Shown: positions 48,123 to 55,877 of the stretch, piece after piece
Layout of the letters: every line of letters begins with the position of its first letter
Position numbering within the stretch: the stretch's first letter is position 1
Assembly (NCBI GenBank): GCA_017547525.1
Contig: JAFYPL010000029.1
Location: 1 to 55,877, forward strand
Direction of reading: 5' to 3'
DNA: 55,877 bases
Source of the DNA: Oscillospiraceae bacterium
GTDB taxonomy: Bacteria; Bacillota; Clostridia; Oscillospirales; Ruminococcaceae
The notes under the pieces: generated by a model
The model's database searches: none
What the model was told of the DNA's origin: nothing
What the model saw: only the letters and a program-made list of their open reading frames with translations
Translations under genes and position numbers: made by a program

Positions 48123-49517
48123 TTAATATTCCAGTTTCTGCAGTTCGTTCATGGAAATAATAATAATTTCCAGTGCGTTCATAAAGCCTTCAATGGAATA
48201 ACCTTCTTCAGCACCATGTGCGCCGCCAACAAAGTCTGGCAGTTCGCTGCCGTTTGGTTCAATACCAAATGCCACACCCAATGGGAAGTGTCTTGCATAA
48301 GTACCGCCACCAATTGTGTAAGGTTCAGCGTTCCGTCCTGTAACTTCGTTGTATGTGCTCATCATAGCCTGTACAATTGGGTTTGCAGGGTCAATGTAGA
48401 ATGGTGTTGCGCCTGCAGCTTCAGGTACATGGCCGCCAACAGCTTCAAACTGTGCGGAAAGGATACCATGCATTTTTTCTGGGTTTGTGTTTGTTGGGAA
48501 ACGGATGTTGATGTTCTGGCAGTATACGCCATCAGCATAGTTCATCACGCCACCAATACATGTAAGTGGGCTGAACAGACCATCATCTGCATCAATGCCA
48601 AGGCCACTGCCGTCTGTTACAGCGTGCAGTTTTGCCAGCAGTTCAAAGTATGGTTTTTCTTCTTCACTGAACAGGTTGTTTTCCAGACCGTAGTTTACCA
48701 GCATGCCCAAAGCATTTTTTGTGCCTTTTGGGAATGCGGCATGACCACCGATGCCATGGGCTGTCAGTTTAACGCCTTCAGCTGTTTCTTCCACATCAAT
48801 GCCTTCGCATGCAGGGAATGTGCCAACGCCAGCTTTAAATGTAACTTCTGCCAGGTCAGGTATAACGTTGCTTGCAACACCGGCATCAAATTTTACAACA
48901 TTTGTATTTTCCACTTTTTTGCTGTACAGTCTGTAGCTGATAATACCTTTTTCACCACAGCAAACAGGGAAGTTAGCATCAGGTGTAAATACAAACACTG
49001 GTGCTTTTTCTTTTGCCAGATAGTAATCAACATCTGTCATACCTGTTTCTTCGTCTGCACCAAACAGTGTTCTTATTGTGTATGGCAGTTTAACGCCCTG
49101 TTCTTTAAAGAATTTCAGCATGTACATTGTCAGTACAGCGGCACCTTTGTTGTCGCTTACGCCACGGCCAAGCAGCCAGCCGTCAACTTCTCTTACCACA
49201 AATGGGTCAGCTTTCCAGCCGTTGCCTTCTGGTACAACGTCCAGATGGCAAATTGTTGCAAGATAATCTTCTTTTTCGCCTTCCAGTTCAGCATAACCAA
49301 GGTAGTTATCCACGTTAACTGTTTTTACGCCAAATCTTGCAGCCATTTCAAGGCCTTTTTCAAGGGCGGCTTTTGGGCCAGGGCCAAATGGCATGCCTTC
49401 AGCCTTTTCACCAGCTACAGATTTTACTGCAACCAGATCTTTAATATCCTGTACGATATCGTCTTTATTATTTTTTACAAATTCCTGCACTTTTGCTCTG
49501 AAAGTAGCGTCTATCAT
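48123..49517 (-). CDS. pepV: Sapep/PepV family M20 dipeptidase
   Basis: 464 residues, dinuclear metal peptidase. ICHLDVVPEGNGW (metal His, Asp), GRGVSDNKGAAVL (bridging Asp), GADEETGMTDVDYYL (catalytic and metal Glu) and the C-terminal GGGTYARHFPLGVAFG (His) are intact. Cleaves dipeptides in the cytosol. The family usually has GHLDVVP; here Cys replaces that Gly. The plus strand opposite carries a 480-codon open frame, which is a shadow of the biased codon use and not a gene. Confidence 0.93.
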   Translation of the reverse strand: MIDATFRAKVQEFVKNNKDDIVQDIKDLVAVKSVAGEKAEGMPFGPGPKAALEKGLEMAARFGVKTVNVDNYLGYAELEGEKEDYLATICHLDVVPEGNGWKADPFVVREVDGWLLGRGVSDNKGAAVLTMYMLKFFKEQGVKLPYTIRTLFGADEETGMTDVDYYLAKEKAPVFVFTPDANFPVCCGEKGIISYRLYSKKVENTNVVKFDAGVASNVIPDLAEVTFKAGVGTFPACEGIDVEETAEGVKLTAHGIGGHAAFPKGTKNALGMLVNYGLENNLFSEEEKPYFELLAKLHAVTDGSGLGIDADDGLFSPLTCIGGVMNYADGVYCQNINIRFPTNTNPEKMHGILSAQFEAVGGHVPEAAGATPFYIDPANPIVQAMMSTYNEVTGRNAEPYTIGGGTYARHFPLGVAFGIEPNGSELPDFVGGAHGAEEGYSIEGFMNALEIIIISMNELQKLEY

Positions 49518-49658
49518 AAAAAACCTCCGATTTTCAATTAGTTGTCACCATTGTATCATAAAATTTTCAGAAATGCACTATGGAAAAATTTTAACATATA
49601 GTGTATAATACATTTTTGTACGAATATTTTATTAACATATCAAAAAAGAGGATTTATC

Positions 49659-50012
49659 ATGAAAAAATATCTTAACATAAATACATTCCTTATCGGTCTT
49701 GTACTGGTAGCGGCTATGGGCATGTACTTCTGGCGTACAGCAAATGCAAATGCAGGCGGTATTGCTATTGTGCGGTTTGACAATACAGATGTAAGAATGG
49801 AAATCCGTCTGGATGAAGACAAGGTTTACGATATCAAAGGCGGCAAGCTGAAAGTAACATTGGAAGTAAAAGATGGCGCAATCAGATTTGTGGATACTGT
49901 GTGCCCAGACCATCTGTGTGAAAACGAAGGCTTTATCCGTTACGAAGACGAATCTGCTATCTGCATGCCTGCAGGTGTAGCGGTACTTGTTACAGACGAA
50001 TTTAAAGGTTAA
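49659..50012 (+). CDS. NusG domain II (KOW-less) exported or anchored protein
   Basis: 117 residues. One hydrophobic segment (about 8-24), then the NusG_II domain (PF07009): RLDEDKVYDIKGGKLKVTLEVKDGAIRFVDTVCPDHLCENEGFI...ICMPAGVAVLV. The CPDxxC pair and later Cys are typical. These small proteins are frequent near Rnf and FMN-binding genes in Firmicutes; the rnf operon starts 1.4 kb downstream. Function unknown. Confidence 0.85.
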   Translation: MKKYLNINTFLIGLVLVAAMGMYFWRTANANAGGIAIVRFDNTDVRMEIRLDEDKVYDIKGGKLKVTLEVKDGAIRFVDTVCPDHLCENEGFIRYEDESAICMPAGVAVLVTDEFKG

Positions 50013-50028
50013 TTAAAGGCATACAAAT

Positions 50029-50056
50029 AAAACCACCCATTACGGGTGGTTTTTAT
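50029..50056. terminator. Bidirectional terminator
   Basis: AAAACCACCC-ATTA-CGGGTGGTTTTTATT between convergent genes. Confidence 0.82.
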
Positions 50057-50067
50057 TTTGTAATATT

Positions 50068-50418
50068 TTATTTTACTGCAGCTATACAGGTTACTTCAAC
50101 CAGAATACTTGGTGAAGCCAGTTTTGCTTCCACACATGCTCTTGCAGGTTCGTTGTCTTTAACAACCCATGCATCATAAACGCTGTTCATTTCTTTGAAC
50201 AGGGACATATCTTTTATATACACGGTGTTGGACAGCATGTGTTCTTTGTCACTGCCATATTTCAACAGGAGTTCTTCGATTTTTGCCAGAGTTTCAGCTG
50301 TCTGTGCCTTGATGTCACCAGCTGGGTTTGAACATACCTGACCGCTGATGTACAGGATGCCATTGTGTTCAACTACTCTTGAAAATCTGCCGTTTGATTC
50401 AAATCTTCTGATTGCCAT
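50068..50418 (-). CDS. ridA: RidA family enamine/imine deaminase
   Basis: 116 residues. VVEHNGILYISGQVC, GDIKAQTAETLAKIEELL and PARACVEAKLASPSILVEVTCIA with the conserved Arg that binds the substrate carboxylate. Hydrolyses reactive 2-aminoacrylate and related imines released by PLP enzymes. The conserved Gly-Gln of the core is kept. Last gene of a probable three-gene minus unit; 42 bases separate it from the small membrane protein gene. Confidence 0.92.
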   Translation of the reverse strand: MAIRRFESNGRFSRVVEHNGILYISGQVCSNPAGDIKAQTAETLAKIEELLLKYGSDKEHMLSNTVYIKDMSLFKEMNSVYDAWVVKDNEPARACVEAKLASPSILVEVTCIAAVK

Positions 50419-50460
50419 AATATTACTCCTTTTTATCTGCGGGCATACTGATCCCGGGAT

Positions 50461-50598
50461 TAAAATAATTCGTTACCGTCATCGTCTATAACGATGTACT
50501 TATGTTCTTTTGCTTTTTCACTCAGGAAAGTTACTACCATTGTGAAAGCAGTAAGAAAAGCCAGAATAGAAGCCAGCAGTTTAATCAATGTTCTCATA
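50461..50598 (-). CDS. Small single-pass membrane protein (45 aa)
   Basis: Starts MRTLIKLLASILAFLTAF, one membrane segment at residues 4-25, then a charged tail SEKAKEHKYIVIDDDGNELF. GGGGGA lies upstream of ATG 50,598. It starts 20 bases after the stop of the next gene upstream and lies ahead of ridA. The hydrophobic helix plus acidic tail and good spacing argue for a real gene. Not recognised. Confidence 0.7.
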
Positions 50599-50618
50599 AA
50601 TTCATATCCCCCGTTTTA

Positions 50619-51161
50619 TTAATAATTCAGTACTACAAAGACTTTCATTTCGGCAGTCCGGTCGTATCCATCGCATTCGGCATCTCCGAACAATACAGCC
50701 ATATCACCATCAGGGAAGGTCTGAGTCAGGTTCATGGTCAGAATACTTTTCTCCATAAGCTCTGTACCGTAATGTTCAGCGATGAAACCACCATCGATTT
50801 TTATTTCACCACACCAGTAAAAGCCCTGTTCGTCATCAGCCTTGAAAGAACGGTAAGTTACCGCGTTGTCAGCAGGCTTGTCAGTAACTAAACTTTCGAT
50901 ACCATCGAATCCATAGTTGATTACAATCACGTTATCAGGATTTTCAGGATTCAGCCCCAGATACAGATGCATGTTTGCACCATCAGCAGGCTTTTCAGTG
51001 AAGCAGTATGAGCACAGTACCAGGTCGTTTTTGTGCACATAGGATTTCATATAGCAGAAAACCATATGCTCTTCCTTGTGCGCCCTGTAGCTGTTCATTT
51101 TAAAAGCACTCTGGGTGTCCCATGGTATGATGTTTTCAGATTTGTACAGAATGTTTTCCAC
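50619..51161 (-). CDS. Uncharacterised 180-aa beta-rich protein
   Basis: Begins MENILYKSENIIPWDTQSAF; no signal peptide or membrane segment. Alternating hydrophobic strands such as NDLVLCSYCF, ANMHLYLGLNP and GFYWCGEIKIDGGFI suggest a beta sandwich, perhaps like family 9-type carbohydrate-binding domains, but no motif is decisive. Co-directional with the small membrane protein and ridA. An extended -10 (TGGTACAAT, minus strand, 51,210-51,202) lies 40 bases upstream. Confidence 0.65.
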   Translation of the reverse strand: MENILYKSENIIPWDTQSAFKMNSYRAHKEEHMVFCYMKSYVHKNDLVLCSYCFTEKPADGANMHLYLGLNPENPDNVIVINYGFDGIESLVTDKPADNAVTYRSFKADDEQGFYWCGEIKIDGGFIAEHYGTELMEKSILTMNLTQTFPDGDMAVLFGDAECDGYDRTAEMKVFVVLNY

Positions 51162-51329
51162 AGAAACCGCCTTTTTAATACGAATAAAACTATTTTCCTT
51201 TATTGTACCACATTTTTTATAATTGAGTATACCCCAAAATGATATTTAACAAAAATTTTAAATTTGTCTTTTTAGATACATTAACAAGTATAACATCACT
51301 ATAAGTAATAAATATATAATAATTAACTA

Positions 51330-51358
51330 TTGAAAAAAATCTGTGTTGATGGTACAAT
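51330..51358 (+). promoter_or_regulatory. Promoter of the rnf operon
   Basis: TTGAAA (51330-51335), 17-bp spacer ending TGG, TACAAT (51353-51358), an extended -10. The rest of 51,162-51,422 shows nothing else that I can support. Confidence 0.7.
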
Positions 51359-51422
51359 TTATAGTTGAAAAAGTGACTTTTTATTAAAAAAGTGAGAAAA
51401 GTCTTTAAGGAGGATTATATAA

Positions 51423-52739
51423 GTGGCAGTATTGAAAAAACTGGTTCGCAGTGCAGAAGGCGCACATGTGCCTCATAACAAAAACACTGAGAACTGTGAA
51501 ACTGTTAAAATGCCGGTACCAAAAAGAGTGTTTGTTTCTATGAGTCAGCACATCGGTGCACCGGCTAAAGCTTGTGTAAAAAAAGGCGTTGAAGTAAAAG
51601 TTGGCGACGTTATCGGTACAGCCGGCGGCTTCATTTCTGCACCGGTTCATTCTTCCGTAAGCGGTAAAGTATTTTCCGTTGATGAAGTTATGATGCCAAA
51701 CGGCAGAAAAGCACAGGTAGTTGTTATTGACACTGACGGTCTGCAGACAGTAAGTGAAAATGTAAAAGCTCCTGAAGTAACAGACCACGCTTCTTTTGTA
51801 CAGGCAATTAAAGACAGCGGTCTGGTAGGTCTGGGCGGCGCAGGTTTCCCAACAGGCGTTAAACTTGACCCACAGAACCTGGATGAAGTTGATACTCTGG
51901 TTATCAACGCAGCTGAATGTGAACCATATATCACAGCTGACTATCGCGAAATGATGGAATGCGGTGAAGATGTTGTTGAAGGTGCAAAACTGGTAAAAGA
52001 ATATCTGAACCTGTCCAAAGTTATTATCGGCATCGAAGCTAACAAACCACAGGCTATCGCTAAAATGAAAGAACTGACAAATGGTCTGGAAGGCTTCACT
52101 GTTGCCACATTACCAAGCGTTTACCCACAGGGTGCTGAAAAAGTTCTTATCGAACAGACAACAGGCAAAGAAGTACCACAGGGTGCTCTTCCAGCTGCAG
52201 TTGGCTGCATTGTTATGAACGTTGCTTCTGTTGGCTTTGTAAACAGATATATGAAAACAGGTATGCCTCTGGTAACAAAACGTCTGACAGTGGATGGCGA
52301 CGCAGTTGCTAACCCACAGAACGTTGAAGTTGTTATCGGTACAACTGTTAAAGATGTAGTAGAATTCTGTGGTGGTTACTCACAGGAACCAGGCAAAATC
52401 ATCTCCGGTGGCCCAATGATGGGTACAGCTTTGGCTACAGATGAAATGCCTGTAATGAAACAGAACAATGCTATCCTGGTATTTGGTGCTGAAAAAGCAA
52501 AACTGCCTGAAGAAAGCCCATGTATCCGTTGCGGCAGATGTATCAACGCTTGCCCAATGGGTCTCTCACCAGTAGAAATTGCTCTGACACTGTCCGTTAA
52601 AGATGCAGACGAACTGAAAGCTCTGTTCACAGACCTGTGTATGGAATGTGGCAGCTGTTCATTCGTATGTCCAGCTAAACGCCCAGTTGCTCAGACAATG
52701 AGAGAAGCAAAAGACTTTATGAGAAAGGCGGCTAAATAA
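51423..52739 (+). CDS. rnfC: Rnf complex subunit C
   Basis: 438 residues, GTG start with AAGGAGG upstream. VGLGGAGFPTGVKLD is the NADH/FMN-binding loop shared with NuoF; INAAECEPYITADYR follows; CIRCGRCINACPMG and CMECGSCSFVCPAKRP bind two [4Fe-4S] clusters. RnfC is the peripheral NADH-facing subunit. The N-terminus (AHVPHNKNTEN) is the conserved Rnf start. Its TAA shares one base with the rnfD ATG. Confidence 0.96.
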   Translation: MAVLKKLVRSAEGAHVPHNKNTENCETVKMPVPKRVFVSMSQHIGAPAKACVKKGVEVKVGDVIGTAGGFISAPVHSSVSGKVFSVDEVMMPNGRKAQVVVIDTDGLQTVSENVKAPEVTDHASFVQAIKDSGLVGLGGAGFPTGVKLDPQNLDEVDTLVINAAECEPYITADYREMMECGEDVVEGAKLVKEYLNLSKVIIGIEANKPQAIAKMKELTNGLEGFTVATLPSVYPQGAEKVLIEQTTGKEVPQGALPAAVGCIVMNVASVGFVNRYMKTGMPLVTKRLTVDGDAVANPQNVEVVIGTTVKDVVEFCGGYSQEPGKIISGGPMMGTALATDEMPVMKQNNAILVFGAEKAKLPEESPCIRCGRCINACPMGLSPVEIALTLSVKDADELKALFTDLCMECGSCSFVCPAKRPVAQTMREAKDFMRKAAK

Positions 52740-53659
52740 TGAAACTTACAGTATCATCTGCTCCACATATTACCAGCAAAGATACCACAGCTTCAATCAT
52801 GCGTGATGTTTGCATTGCTATGCTCCCAGCGCTGGCAGCTGCTTGTGTATTTTTCGGTTTAAATTCTCTCATCCTCACAGCTGTTTCTGTAGCAGCATGT
52901 GTAGGTTTTGAGTTCCTGTACGAAAAAATGCTGAAACAGCCAATCACAATCGGTGACTGGTCAGCAGTAGTTACAGGTATGCTTATCGCATTTAACTGCC
53001 CACCATCACTGCCTCTGTGGGTTGTGGTTGTTGGCGCATTCTTTGCAATCGTTATCGTAAAACAGCTGTTTGGCGGTATCGGTTTCAACTTTGCTAACCC
53101 TGCTATCGTAGCAAGAATCATCATGGGTCTGGGTTACACAGGCATGATGACAGCATGGGTATTCCCAGATGCTACAGCTACAGCTACTCCACTTGCTATG
53201 TACCGTGCAGGTACAACACCTAACTACATCGATATGTTCATCGGCCGTACAGGCGGTGTTCTGGGTGAAGTTAGTGCTGCTGCTCTGCTGGTTGGTTTTG
53301 CTTACCTGCTGGTTAAAAAAGTTATCACTCCAACAATCCCAGTTACATACGTAGCTACAGTTGCTGTTATGGCTCTGGTTCTGGGCGTTGATCCAGTTGT
53401 TTACGTACTGGGTGGCGGTCTGCTGCTGGGTGCTATCTTTATGGCTACAGACTACACAACAAGCCCTTACACAATGAAAGGCCAGATTATCTACGGTATC
53501 GGCCTGGGTGTTATCACAGTTCTGATCCGCCGCTTCGGTTCTATGACAGAAGGCGTTTCCTACGCTATCCTGCTGATGAACCTGGTTGTTCCTTACATCA
53601 ACAAAGCTTGCAGACAGAAACCACTGGGTGCACCAGCTAAAGTAAAGGAGGCTAAATAA
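52739..53659 (+). CDS. rnfD: Rnf complex subunit D
   Basis: 306 residues, eight to ten membrane segments. SSAPHITSKDTTASIMRDVCIAMLPA is the standard start; the flavin-attachment Thr is probably in DATATATPLAMYRAG (about residue 150), and MATDYTTSPYTMKGQIIYGIGLG is conserved. Membrane flavoprotein in electron and ion transfer. One-base overlap with both neighbours. Confidence 0.95.
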   Translation: MKLTVSSAPHITSKDTTASIMRDVCIAMLPALAAACVFFGLNSLILTAVSVAACVGFEFLYEKMLKQPITIGDWSAVVTGMLIAFNCPPSLPLWVVVVGAFFAIVIVKQLFGGIGFNFANPAIVARIIMGLGYTGMMTAWVFPDATATATPLAMYRAGTTPNYIDMFIGRTGGVLGEVSAAALLVGFAYLLVKKVITPTIPVTYVATVAVMALVLGVDPVVYVLGGGLLLGAIFMATDYTTSPYTMKGQIIYGIGLGVITVLIRRFGSMTEGVSYAILLMNLVVPYINKACRQKPLGAPAKVKEAK

Positions 53660-54636
53660 TGAAAAAGAATAACTCCACATGGAACGACATTCTGAAACCA
53701 GTTGTTGTTCTTACAGTTATCTGTGTTGTTGTTTCCGGCCTTCTTGGTTTTACAAACAGCATCACAGCTCCTATCATTGAAGAAAATGCACGTCTTGCTG
53801 CAGACGCAGCACGTATCGAACTGCTGCCAGAAGCTACAACAGGCTTTGAACTGGTAGAAGGCGTTGATATGGACGGCGTAACAGAAGTTTACAAAGCTAT
53901 GAACGGCTCCGGCTACACAATCACAGCTTTCGGTAAAGGTTACGGCGGTAACGTTGAACTGATGTTTGCATTTAACGATGCAGGCGAAATCGTAAACCTG
54001 AAAGTTCTTTCACATTCTGAAACTGCAGGTCTCGGTTCAAAAATTGAAAATCCTGAATTCCTTGCTCCATTTGTAGGCGCAACAGAAGAACTGAAATCCA
54101 GCGACATCGACATGATCGGTGGTGCTACAATTTCTTCCAACGCTGCTCTGACAGCTGCTAACAATGCTAGAAAAGCATTCAACCAGTACGCTAAAGGTAT
54201 CGTTGTAGTTGAACTCACATTTGAAGAAAAACTCGGCCAGCTGTTTGGCGAAGGCACACCAGCTGCTACAGTTACAACAGACTACGCACACAAAGATGCA
54301 GTTGAATTCTGGCAGACAGAAAAAGGTATCATTGTTGTTACAGAAGGTAAAGGTAACGGTATCATCGGTGACGAACACCCATCCGGCCTGCCTCTGAAAG
54401 GTTATGTAGCATTTGACGAAACAGGCGCAGTATGCGGCGTTATGTTCGATGCTTCTTCCGAAACACAGGGTCTGGGTACAAAAGTTTGCGACGAAGCTTA
54501 CATCGCTAACTTTATCGGTATGACAGATGCTGAAGCTGCAAATGGTGTAGACCTTATTGCTAACTGCACATACTCCTCTAAAGGTGCTATGGAATGTGTA
54601 GCAAAAGCTATCACAGTATACAACGCAATCAAGTAA
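53659..54636 (+). CDS. rnfG: Rnf complex subunit G with two FMN-binding domains
   Basis: 325 residues, against about 200 for ordinary RnfG. One membrane helix (14-33), then FMN-binding domain 1 with SETAGLGSKIENPEFLAPFVG (119-140) and flavin-attachment motif GGATISS (Thr 157), then a second repeat with SETQGLGTKVCDEAYIANFIG (267-287) and ANCTYSS (Thr 304). Spacing from SET to Thr is 38 and 37 residues, so the domains are homologous. The second lacks Gly-Gly-Ala before Thr, so covalent flavin there is doubtful. Located between rnfD and rnfE. Confidence 0.93.
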   Translation: MKKNNSTWNDILKPVVVLTVICVVVSGLLGFTNSITAPIIEENARLAADAARIELLPEATTGFELVEGVDMDGVTEVYKAMNGSGYTITAFGKGYGGNVELMFAFNDAGEIVNLKVLSHSETAGLGSKIENPEFLAPFVGATEELKSSDIDMIGGATISSNAALTAANNARKAFNQYAKGIVVVELTFEEKLGQLFGEGTPAATVTTDYAHKDAVEFWQTEKGIIVVTEGKGNGIIGDEHPSGLPLKGYVAFDETGAVCGVMFDASSETQGLGTKVCDEAYIANFIGMTDAEAANGVDLIANCTYSSKGAMECVAKAITVYNAIK

Positions 54637-54654
54637 GAAAGGAATTTGGAAACA

Positions 54655-55344
54655 ATGGCTAAAAATAATAAATTAGAATTGCTTACCAGGGGCCTTATTA
54701 AAGAAAACCCAGTTCTCAGACTGGTACTTGGTACATGTCCTACTCTGGCTGTTACAACTATGGCTGTTAACGGTCTGGGCATGGGTGTAGCATCTACATT
54801 TGTTCTTATCTGTTCAAATGCAGTTATCTCTGCACTTAGAAAAATTATTCCAGATAAAGTACGTATCCCAGCATTTATCACAGTTATCGCTGGTTTCGTT
54901 ACTATCGTACAGATGATTGTTAAAGCTTTCCTGCCATCCCTCGATACAGCTCTGGGCGTATTTCTCCCACTGATTGTTGTTAACTGTATCATTCTGGGTC
55001 GTGCTGAAGCTTTCGCATCCAAAAACAACGTTCTTGATTCTGCTCTTGACGGTCTGGGTATGGGTATCGGCTTTACTCTTACACTTACAATCATGGGCGC
55101 TATCCGTGAATTCCTGGGTTCAGGCGCTATCTTCGGTTTCGCTATCCCTGGCATGGATAAATTCGCTCTGTCTGTTATGACAAGCGCACCAGGCGGCTTC
55201 CTCGTATTCGGTTTACTGATGGCTGCTGCTGTTAAACTTGAAATCGCTAACCCATCCAAACTGGGTGACGGCTCCGGCTGTGCAGGCGGTTGTATGGGTT
55301 GCCCATATGCTTGCGGCAAAGAACCAGAAGGAGGTAACGCATAA
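54655..55344 (+). CDS. rnfE: Rnf complex subunit E
   Basis: 229 residues, six membrane segments. LTRGLIKENPVLRLVLGTCPTLAVTT, IPAFITVIAGFVTIVQM and FLPLIVVNCIILGRAEAFA are RnfE signatures; the Cys pairs in membrane helices 1 and 4 of the RnfA/E pair are present (GTCPTLAV, VVNCIILGR). The C-terminal tail GCAGGCMGCPYACGKE adds four Cys (Cx3Cx2Cx3C). ATG 54,655 with AAAGGA upstream. Confidence 0.93.
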   Translation: MAKNNKLELLTRGLIKENPVLRLVLGTCPTLAVTTMAVNGLGMGVASTFVLICSNAVISALRKIIPDKVRIPAFITVIAGFVTIVQMIVKAFLPSLDTALGVFLPLIVVNCIILGRAEAFASKNNVLDSALDGLGMGIGFTLTLTIMGAIREFLGSGAIFGFAIPGMDKFALSVMTSAPGGFLVFGLLMAAAVKLEIANPSKLGDGSGCAGGCMGCPYACGKEPEGGNA

Positions 55345-55877
55345 TGGCAAAACTTGCTTCAATTTTCTTTAGCATGGTACTCGTAAACAACTACGTTCTG
55401 GTTAAATTTATGGGTATCTGTCCATTCCTTGGTGTTTCCAAGAAACTCGACTCTTCTGTTGGTATGTCCGCTGCTGTTACATTCGTTATGCTGATGGCTA
55501 CAGCTGCTACATGGCCAATTTACAACTATCTGCTGGTACCAGCAGGTCTTGAATACCTGAACACAATCGCATTTATCCTTGTTATTGCTGCTCTGGTACA
55601 GCTGGTTGAAATTATTCTGAAAAAATACATTCCAGGTCTGTACACATCTCTGGGTGTTTACCTCCCACTGATCACAACAAACTGTGCTATCCTGGGTGTT
55701 ACACTGCTGAACGTTGAAAGCGGCTATACATTCGCTGAATCTATGGTTGCTTCTGCAGGCGCAGGTATCGGCTTCCTTATCGCTATGGTTCTCTTCACAG
55801 GCGTTAGAAGCACACTTGAATACGCAAAACCACCAAAATCATTCGAAGGTCTTCCAATCACTCTCGTTGCAGCTTCA
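55344..55877 (+). CDS. rnfA: Rnf complex subunit A, 3' end outside window
   Basis: 178 residues seen, no stop. MAKLASIFFSMVLVNNYVLVKFMGICPFLGVSKKL and VYLPLITTNCAILGVTLLN are RnfA signatures with the two Cys thought to hold an [2Fe-2S] cluster with RnfE. About 15 residues should be missing. ATG shares one base with the rnfE stop. rnfB is expected next, beyond the window. Confidence 0.93.
   Translation, partial: MAKLASIFFSMVLVNNYVLVKFMGICPFLGVSKKLDSSVGMSAAVTFVMLMATAATWPIYNYLLVPAGLEYLNTIAFILVIAALVQLVEIILKKYIPGLYTSLGVYLPLITTNCAILGVTLLNVESGYTFAESMVASAGAGIGFLIAMVLFTGVRSTLEYAKPPKSFEGLPITLVAAS

Noticed and set aside
48099-49541. 480-codon open frame on the plus strand opposite pepV
   Set aside because: pepV has complete M20 motifs, a good start and its own terminator. 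The opposite frame is Cys/Phe-rich nonsense typical of antisense to biased codons.
51240-51270. Rex-like site (ACAAA...TTTGT) upstream of rnfC
   Set aside because: Arms are short and AT-rich and do not match the Rex consensus; similar chance palindromes are common in this region.

Overview
The window looks like the chromosome of an anaerobic, probably gut-associated, low-to-mid-GC Gram-positive bacterium of the Clostridia. The evidence is an oxygen-sensitive class III ribonucleotide reductase with its activase, [FeFe]-hydrogenases, an Rnf ferredoxin:NAD+ oxidoreductase, a SpoIIE-type phosphatase, a class B sortase, AGGAGG-type ribosome binding sites and many short U-tailed hairpin terminators. 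I cannot name the species.

Region 1 (1 to about 5,760) is accessory. It holds, all on the minus strand, a truncated unknown gene behind a long structured leader, a very unusual HelD-like superfamily 1 helicase that starts with about 97 tandem five-residue repeats, its coupled Cro/CI-type regulator, a DUF6809-type small protein and TnpV. TnpV and DUF6809 are typical of Tn4451-like mobilizable elements, so this is read as the right part of an integrated element whose other end lies outside the window. The element seems to have landed in the terminator of the nucleoside hydrolase gene that follows.

Region 2 (5,790-22,340) is a housekeeping and nucleotide-salvage region: three nucleoside hydrolases, a DUF401 permease, a lipid kinase, nrdD with candidate NrdR boxes, a vitamin B6 cluster (pyridoxamine kinase, YwlG-type protein, ECF S component), deoD, a GT2-nrdG-dut operon, rmuC and tRNA-Leu(GAG).

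Region 3 (22,470-27,400) is one operon behind a near-consensus promoter: two thioredoxin-like [2Fe-2S] ferredoxins, a PAS-containing sensory-type [FeFe]-hydrogenase homologue, a SpoIIE/PP2C phosphatase and a group B-type [FeFe]-hydrogenase. It looks like a redox or H2 sensing and H2-metabolising module.

Region 4 (27,490-51,200) holds cdd, srtB, a dusB-yfbR-yfhO-tex operon divergent from polA-rimI-tsaD through a palindromic promoter, acpP, proS, two tandem RarA/MgsA C-terminal-like genes, a short-chain dehydrogenase, a membrane-bound XRE regulator pair, a PfkB kinase, two CNNM/CorC-type membrane proteins, pepV, a NusG domain II protein, ridA and two small uncharacterised genes. The 5' end of tsaD carries a 52-bp perfect direct repeat separated by a 157-bp structured insert, so that the ribosome binding site, start and first eleven codons are present twice.

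Region 5 (51,330 to the end) is the rnfCDGEA operon, cut by the window edge inside rnfA. Its RnfG has two tandem FMN-binding domains instead of one. Hydrogenase, ferredoxins and Rnf together point to ferredoxin-based fermentation with an ion-motive Rnf pump. The nucleoside hydrolases, phosphorylase, deaminase, 5'-deoxynucleotidase, PfkB kinase and anaerobic reductase together cover nucleoside scavenging and dNTP supply.
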